Shown: positions 57,491 to 64,000 of the stretch, one piece after another
Layout: each line of letters opens with the position of its first letter
How positions within the stretch are numbered: position 1 is the stretch's first letter
NCBI RefSeq assembly: GCF_000512585.2
Contig: NC_089243.1
Location: forward strand, 2,108,001 to 2,172,000
Origin: Kwoniella bestiolae CBS 10118
Taxonomy: Eukaryota > Basidiomycota > Tremellomycetes > Tremellales > Cryptococcaceae
Reading direction: 5' to 3'
Length of the DNA: 64,000 nucleotides
Position numbers and translations under genes: made by a program
Notes under the pieces: generated by a model
What the model saw: the letters and a program-made list of their open reading frames with translations, nothing else
The model's database searches: none
What the model was told of the DNA's origin: nothing

Positions 57491-58091
57491 CCTTTCAGTC
57501 CCGAGGAAAAGTGATCTGCCCACAGGGACGAGACTCAAGGTGAAGGAATCGACAGGAAAGAGGGGTAGGAAGGAAGGGGGGAGGTAGGGAGGAGGAAGGG
57601 GGGAGGAAGGGAGGAGGAAGGGAGGAGGAAGGGAGGAGGAAGGGAGGAGGGAGTGGGAGGGGAAGGCGAGGAGACAAGGCCGGAGTAAGAACAAAGAGTG
57701 GGAACATACCTGGACTCAACCGTAAAGGGTCTATACTCGTGAGTTGGTAGGTTGTTGTAGTCAGAGAATTTAGTTATTCAGGATGATAGGGAGAAAGGAA
57801 AGAGATAAAGAAAAAGAAAGAAGGAAAGAGAAAAAGAAAGGATGGATGAACAGGTGACGGGTATTTGTACTCTTCCTGAATCAGTTGAAAGCCAGCTACC
57901 TCCATAGCTTGGCCCAGGGTGACGGACCGCACAGACCTCTATTTTCATATCAATCTTGTCATAATCAGTAAAAGAGTCCATAGCGCTTGGACCCTGTTAT
58001 TGATACCCAGTGGATGGATCCGCCTCTATGCACTTCTTCTTTCCAGGCCAAGTCAAATGATCGGAGGTGTACGAGGATGCATGACCAATTC
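57491..58091. other. Spacer with purine-rich tracts
   Basis: Upstream region of the damaged gene and 3' region of the aldo-keto reductase gene. It is dominated by GA-rich sequence on the plus strand, in two blocks (57561-57680 and 57790-57842), so CT-rich for the leftward gene. A leader intron starting GTATGT near 57708 is possible. Confidence 0.4.
57561..57680. repeat. GGGAGGAGGAA minisatellite
   Basis: Tandem copies of an 11-base unit GGGAGGAGGAA, clearest from 57589 to 57655, with degenerate flanks. It lies in the leader region of the damaged gene. Confidence 0.75.
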
Positions 58092-59235
58092 CTAAGCGTA
58101 GACAGCCAATCTAGGATCCGCAGCTGCAGGATCAGCGAATCTAAGTCCTCTGTCCAGCTCATCAATCTCCGCTATCTCTTCATGGGTGAGATCGAAGGAT
58201 TCATTATCTAGATTCTCCTTCAAACGCTTCTCACTTGAACTTTTAGGTATAACACTGATACCCCTCTGGGTCGCCCATCTGAGTGTCACTTGAGCTGATG
58301 TGACGTTATGGGTTTTCGCGATATTGGATATTGTTTTGTGTGTGAAGAGCGATTCACACTTCGCAACTACTTTGTCGGAGATGCCGATCCATGAAGTCGG
58401 TCCGAAAGATGAATAGGCTGTGACGTGGATATCGAATGCTCTAGCGAGGTTGACGAGGTTGTTCTGAGAGTGATATCTAATTCATAAAGATATAAGCTAG
58501 ACCTCTCTTTCCGCTCTTGTTGCTTCTTCCTCCTCTCGGGTTAGATATGGGTCCATGAGTATCAGATTTGAATGAAGCACTTACGGGTGTAATTCCACCT
58601 GCAACACCGCAGGTTTGATCCTCGCATATCTCATGAGATCCATGATCATCCCACCTGGCATGTTACTAATAGCGATGTTCCGTACTAAGCCCAGATCAAC
58701 TAATTGTTCCATTGCTTCCCAGGTTTTGTGATATGGTGAATCCTCTAGAATCAGTTGTCCGTTGGGTGTACCATCATAGCTCCATCCGGGAGGGTATCGT
58801 ACTTTGGGATCGACTGCGAGCGATCTGTCAGCACATAGCGATATTTTTGGGACAAATTGGATCAGTGTACTCACCATACTTCAACGAGATCGGCATATGG
58901 ATATAGTACACATCAAAGTAATCCACTCCCCAATCCTGCAAACTCCGTCTACAAGCGTCTTCGACGTGTTCAGACGTGTGATCAGTGTTCCACAGCTTGC
59001 TGACTACCGTGACATCCTTCCTTTCGACCACTCCTTCCTGAATTGCTCTACTAAGCCCTTGACCAGACTCCTCTTCGTTCCCATAATCTGCCGCACCGTC
59101 CAGAAGTCTATAACCCAATTTTAACGAAGTGTAGACGAGCTCTGCGCAAGAATCTTTCGGTACTTTCCATAATCCTAAGCCAGTGAGTGGGTACTCATCA
59201 CCAGATGGAAGTTTGACGGTTTGCTGTGCAGGCAT
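58092..59235 (-). CDS. Aldo-keto reductase, D-xylose reductase-like
   Basis: Three exons leftward, 59235-58875, 58813-58585 and 58476-58092; 324 residues. The catalytic tetrad is in place: Asp and Tyr in LLDGAADYGNEEESGQGL, Lys in VVSKLWN and His in YYIHMPIS. LLDGAADYGNE is the form seen in fungal xylose reductases. The cofactor motif VIPKSSSEKRLKENL holds the Lys and Arg that bind NADPH, with IPKS also typical of that group. It reduces aldoses such as xylose to alditols in the cytosol. Other sugars or aldehydes are possible. It is head to head with a D-xylose dehydrogenase-like gene. Confidence 0.9.
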
Positions 59236-59825
59236 GATGGGGTATGTGACTTCGTGGGTGGTATCGATAATCTAACATGCTGGATATATAGTGAAATTCT
59301 GAAAAGTGCTTGTGGAAATGCTTCCTACTCGAGATTGAAGAAAGAATTCAATCACGCAATGGATAAAGCTCGCGGATACATGTAGTCGCCGATTAGATAC
59401 AAAATGATTGGAAATGGTAAATTGTGCCTGAGCTCACTACCGGGTGATACAGTACTACCAGTATCTTGCATTAGCTCATAGAATGGATGTCATGTAGGAA
59501 GGTGTAATGCGAGGGTCATCCTGCTGCTGGTACGTGTACGATCCAGCTATGCAGTTACCTACCTGCTAGTTCAATTCTCAGATCACTTCAAAGGCATAGA
59601 CGTTGGAATGTAAATGGGTACGACGTCTGGCGGGTTGGACCATTGAGTCTGGTATCGGTCTTCTACGTCATACTTGCAGCACGTTAATTTACTGACGTCA
59701 AAACAGACGCGGGCATGAATCCTGTATCTTGTTTCTTCGCATGAAAAGGAATCAAGTTGAGCTATATCATGCGCTCCTCTTTTACTACTACTGGAACATG
59801 AAGACAGAGTAGAAAACTGCCCAAT
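59236..59825. promoter_or_regulatory. Divergent promoter of the pentose pair
   Basis: 590 bases between the starts of the xylose reductase-like and D-xylose dehydrogenase-like genes. No coding frame is supported. Shared sugar control is inferred from position only. Confidence 0.4.
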
Positions 59826-61251
59826 ATGGCTATGGTACTTCAACTAACAACGTTCCTTCAACAATGGTTGTATAGTCGCCCCGACGTCAAGGCTCTCGGG
59901 AAAGAGAGTGATGCAGTCAGACTAGGTATCATCGGTGGGTCAGCAATGATCAACGCGGCATCTATCATCCATCCGGCCGAGACGCACCCTGGAGCTAGGA
60001 TAGTCGCTGTCGCTTCGAGAGATATCAAAGATGCCCAAAAGGCGGCTAAGCAATTTAACATCCCAAAAGCATATGGGAGCTATGAGGAGTTACTGGCCGA
60101 TCCGGAGATAGAGGCTGTTTGTGAGTCATCCTCTTTTGGAGATGCATTACATGATCAGCTCATGAGCATTTAGATATCTCCGTACCAAACGGACTACACG
60201 GAGAGTGGGCTATAAAATCACTTCAAGCTGGGAAGCACGTCTTACTTGAGAAGCCGTTCACCTCGAATGGCTTGGAAGCTAGAAGAGTCTTTGACGAAGC
60301 CGACAGAGCGGGTAAGATTTGTGTCGAAGCCTTCCACTGGCAATTCCATCCTGCCGCACATGTGGTCAAGAGCTTGATCGCAAGTGGGAAATTCGGTGAT
60401 ATTAAGAGGACCTTTGCGAGAATGGTGACTCCAAAAGGTACGATTCCGGGAAACGATATTCGTTGGAAGTGGGATCTGGCAGGTGGAGGTGAGCAATAAG
60501 ACTGACACTCGAACAAACTGGATACTGACTAATATACCATATAGCCCTAATGGATGAAACATATGCACTTCATGCTACTCGATATTTCGTGGGCGCGGAC
60601 AACGAGACGCTGCTTCCGACTGGCATCAAGCCTACCGTACTTAGTGCGATCTCTAAGCCCTGGAGCAAAGATCAGAGAGTCGATTCAGCCTCATGGGCAG
60701 ATCTAAGGTTTGATTTGGAAGGAGGGAAGACAGTTGAATCGAAGATATACGTTGATATGGACCAACCCAACTTGGGTAAGGAGTTCGCCCTTATCTAAAG
60801 AGGTTTCTGACTGCTGATACACACCATTCAGCCTTGGTGATCCCCCGAGCATGGGAATTACCTTCGATTGAGATAGAATGCGAGAAAGCTACGATATACT
60901 ATTTTGGCTTTATGATGGCTCATGTCTATCATTACATCTCAATCTATGACAAGGTCACGAAGCATACGACCTATCAAAAACACTATAATTATGGACCAAA
61001 GTGGAAAGATGTAGGAGACCCTCACTGGTCGACTTATAGGTATGTCAGACAGTCCCCCAAGACGTTGTATTCAGCTGATCTCCAAGGTCAGGTACCAACT
61101 GGAAGCTTTCGTTGACAAAGTAAGAGGCCGTGAGCCCAAACACTGGATCACACCGGAGGATAGTATTGCGCAGATGGAAAGTATCGATGCTATCTATATG
61201 AAGAACGGTCTAGGTGTGAGGCCCGTCACAGGAGAATTGGAAGGTCAATAA
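59826..61251 (+). CDS. Gfo/Idh/MocA oxidoreductase, NADP D-xylose dehydrogenase-like
   Basis: Five exons: 59826-60120, 60174-60488, 60545-60775, 60832-61039 and 61092-61251; 402 residues. After a hydrophobic start comes the dinucleotide fold VRLGIIGGSAMINAASII, then IVAVASRDIKDAQKAAKQFN, YISVPNGLHGEWAIKSLQAG and the family mark KHVLLEKPFTSN. VEAFHWQFHPAA and ALHATRYFVG belong to the C-terminal sheet domain of dihydrodiol/D-xylose dehydrogenases. The likely reaction is NADP-linked oxidation of D-xylose to xylonolactone. The first 25 residues could act as a weak membrane or targeting segment. Substrate is inferred. Confidence 0.85.
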
Positions 61252-61711
61252 TGTAAATATCCCAGCTTTAGGTGAGAAATGATTGTATGTATCGACAGCT
61301 CAGCTGTTTCCCTGTGGAATCTAAAACTCCTCCAGAAATGAACGCGATGGAATACTGTAAATTATGGAGCAGCAGACTTACAGTCCCGGATCTTTTCTAT
61401 GAGCCTCCTTTGTCCAGGCATTGATGCCAATCCTGGTGAGTGCCTCCCTTTCATTAGGGACTGGGTCGATAATCCGTTGAACGAACTGGGGCTATGATGA
61501 ATTATCGACTCAATCCCTTCAAGGGGTACTTCATATTTGATGTCATGATTAACGGAGTAGGCGGTATAAATCCTGTTTGGAAATGGGATGGATGACTCTG
61601 AAAGCCCATTTCTGACTGCACCTCTTATCTCCGTTTACTGAAGTATGCAATCTTTGTTACTGAAGTACACTGAGCACAAACGATACTTTCGTAACGCAGT
61701 AGCATAACATC
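61252..61711. other. Spacer
   Basis: Promoter region of the following secreted-protein gene and 3' end of the dehydrogenase gene. No gene is recognised. Confidence 0.4.
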
Positions 61712-62319
61712 ATGTTTGTCATGCCTAGTCTTTCTTTCCTAGCTCTCAATGTTCTTCTCGCCGCCGCAACCCCTAGAAAGAACATCAAGCTGCAGCTCGA
61801 CAGTACATCTGACTGCCTGACCGTTCAAGACAATATTGAAGGCGAAAAAGGAGAGTCATTAGGTGTCTTCCCATGCGAAGTTGGATCCAAATGGGATGTG
61901 AACGCTGGCGACGACGGCCAAATCACTTTATCCGAGACTTCTTTAGCTATCAAGCCTGTTATTCAGGATGGGATATATGTCAAGGTCGTAGTGGATGAAG
62001 CTACCGATGAGACGTGAGTCACACGGAAGATTGGACTGTGTCGAGCATTCGGCGATCGTATTGAGATTCCCCTCACACGGCACCAGGAGCTCACGATCCT
62101 TTGGCATTGTCTGACAGATGGAATATGACCTCAGATGGAAGAATTCGATACATCACTGATGATTTGGCTCCATGGAATGGTGTCAAGCAATGTCTTGGTC
62201 AACGTCCAGCCTTGAGAAGCGGATCGACTCTGAATGTGGGTCTGGTAAATTGCACTTCTGGACCAATCGACGATGAGGCAGTGGGTAAAAAAAGTGGGTG
62301 GACTTCCTTCACTGCATGA
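61712..62319 (+). CDS. Small secreted protein, possible beta-trefoil lectin fold
   Basis: Two exons, 61712-62013 and 62118-62319; 167 residues. A signal peptide is visible (MFVMPSLSFLALNVLLAAAT). The mature part has repeats that resemble beta-trefoil lectin strands: KLQLDSTSDCLTVQDNIEG, SLGVFPCEVGSKWDVNAGDD, then WNMTSDGRIRYITDD with GVKQCLGQRP and LNVGLVNCTSG. Cys and Trp spacing (x-C-x-x-G...W-x-V/M) is like the carbohydrate-binding trefoil family. There is no catalytic domain. It could bind glycans outside the cell. Another ATG three codons in is also possible. Confidence 0.6.
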
Positions 62320-63403
62320 CGGGGGAACAACTGACATCGGCTTCGACGAAACTTCGAACCTTAGTTTGGAACATCGTTTGACGAATCACTTCAATCAGAT
62401 AGGTCTTTTTATACTCAAGTGTAGGATTCCTGTTCAGGTTGGTGTTGAGGTATCCCGAGGATCCTTTCTTATGCATCCTAAGCTCTTGTACAGTACTGTC
62501 CATCGGAAGCTGCCCCCGGACTACTCTGGTCGGCAGAACACTATCGTCAGTTCCGGGATTTGCGGCCTACATCCTCTTGTGTTAATTGCCATCGGGAGAA
62601 CTAGCAACGCAAGATGCATAGCCTACGCAGATCATGCTTCAATGCAACACTCTTAGCTATCTACCCATCCCTCCATCCGTGAAACTGAAATCCGAAATTT
62701 TGAAGGTGCTGCCTTGCCATTGCCTTTTGCCGAGATGACGTTTTCAGGGACGGATATTACGGGATCAACTGAATGTCTCGGATAATGAGATGATGTCCCG
62801 TGCCTGACACGTGGTATCCTGCACCCTGCCTCCAGAAAAGAATCCGAGGTGAAGATGAAGATCAGCTTTTTCAACGACCTACTTTATCTTTCTACATATA
62901 CCTGGTCATCTTGCTCTCAATAGGGTACGGGACACTCAACACCCTATACCACATTCTCATGTCACTTGTTTCTTTCTCACACTGTGTTATACGAGCCTTT
63001 TAAGTACTGCACGACCACCCCATCTTTTAACGATTCTCCTTTGCTTCGACAAGACTCCCAGCTCAAGAGACATTCGTCCGAGAGGTCAGATCCATCTGAG
63101 AAAACAAACATGGGAGCAAGAGGTGGATGATGTAGGCTGGATGTGCAGTCTCGGTGATCCCACTGAGACGTTTTGGCCGGCGATGCTCTTGTACTCCCTT
63201 CATGTGAAGTGGGTGGTATGCCTGACTGTATCCTGCGAAGTTGATTTTTAGGGTGGTACAGCTTTCTGGGAATATCAGACGAACGATTATCCTGGCTTCT
63301 GTGTGAATATATAAAGCTTACAATGACAGATGAGGAGGAAGACAATTTTGACTTCAACAGAAAATCAATCACCCACTCCACCTCAACATCTCACTTCCTC
63401 ATC
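62320..63403. other. Long spacer without recognised genes
   Basis: About 1.1 kb holding the 3' region of the lectin-like gene and the promoter of the last gene, with AATATATAAAG near 63306 as a likely core element. No spliced coding frame was found. Confidence 0.45.
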
Positions 63404-63983
63404 ATGATCTCTCGCAGCCAAAGCCTGTTCTTACTGCTCGTCATATTGACTTTGATATTCATCATTTCCCTCTCACCTGTCAATGCTCAGCCAACAGGCC
63501 TACTCCGACGCCGTACCGCGAGCAATACCCTTCCCCCCACTTCGGTCCAGCTGAAGCAGGTGACCCGTAGCAAGGTCAGCCACACACATTCGCTGGAGTT
63601 GCAGAGTGACACTGACTGACGAGAGTCCTCCCCTAGCTCGTCGAGCGAGCAAAAAGAAAAGCAACAAGAACGGCTAAACGACAAGCTGCACCTTCGTGCG
63701 GTGCCTCGGAGAACCTTCAGCGGTTCACTGATGCATTGGGAGGTATCGCCGCTCCTCCGGTGTATGGTGGGTCGATCGACCATCTCTCAGCGTCACTCGA
63801 CCCTCGGCTGATGACTCAACGTGTATAGGCTGCAGCGGCTCATGGATGACCAACGGTCAACGATACAATTTCGAGATAGAAGCACTCGATGCGAGTTGTT
63901 ATGCGCAGATGCAAGCTTGTCAGCTGGCGGCGAACCAGGGTGGAAATAAAGGAGATATGACGGTCTCAGCTTGCGAGGGGCAG
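63404..63983 (+). CDS. Secreted protein, partial at the window end
   Basis: Three visible exons, 63404-63574, 63637-63766 and 63829-63983; the last ends at a GTGAGT donor, so the gene continues past the window. A signal peptide is clear (SLFLLLVILTLIFIISLSPV, cleaved near VNAQP). A basic stretch ERAKRKATRTAKRQ may be a processing site. The rest has CGASENLQRFTDALGG, then GCSGSWMTNGQRYNFE, CYAQMQACQLAANQGGNKGD and SACEGQ, with cysteines that could form disulfides. No family is recognised. The start was chosen to begin at the signal peptide although an ATG 27 codons upstream is open. Confidence 0.7.
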
Positions 63984-64000
63984 GTGAGTGTCGGATCACA

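Overview
This window reads as nuclear DNA of a basidiomycete yeast of the Tremellales, close to Cryptococcus or Kwoniella. The evidence is dense gene packing, many short introns per gene (mostly 50-80 nt, GTGAGT/GTAAGT donors, CTGAY-type branch points, AG acceptors), CT-rich leaders and recognisable Cryptococcus-type proteins. The genus is an inference. Exon coordinates were worked out by hand by joining frames across GT-AG introns. Except where stated, every spliced model sums to a whole number of codons and gives a continuous protein, but none has transcript support.

Layout. 1-3.4 kb: a divergent histone H2A variant and a histone H3 gene in tandem. 4.0-6.6 kb: an RSC9-like chromatin remodeller subunit. 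6.7-17.5 kb: a metabolic block of a RidA-family deaminase, a dialkylglycine decarboxylase-like PLP enzyme, a secreted M19 dipeptidase, a Zn2Cys6 regulator and a Dal5-type transporter. 17.9-25.4 kb: housekeeping genes for mitochondrial seryl-tRNA synthetase, Kgd4, uroporphyrinogen decarboxylase and Utp18. 26-37 kb: a GATA-finger regulator rich in low-complexity sequence, exonuclease 1, a Vps68/TMEM50 protein and a 14-exon secreted protein with an internal duplication. 38.3 kb: an intron-containing tRNA-Asp. 38.6-48.9 kb: SEC23, mitoribosomal mL41, a heat-shock factor and a GT71 mannosyltransferase. 49.3-52.4 kb: a small spliced ORF, a two-repeat protein of unknown function and a DMT-family transporter. 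53-61 kb: an ACS-family MFS transporter, a relic of a second copy, an uncharacterised gene with a damaged frame, and a head-to-head xylose reductase-like / D-xylose dehydrogenase-like pair. 61.7-64 kb: two secreted-protein genes, the last cut by the window end.

How genes may work together. The 6.7-17.5 kb block could release, import and degrade small peptides or unusual amino acids under one local regulator. The 58-61 kb pair could supply two redox routes for xylose from one promoter. The rest looks like ordinary housekeeping with notable gene-structure features: 9-, 11- and 13-nt microexons, intron presence/absence between duplicated modules, and histone proteins with unusual residues.
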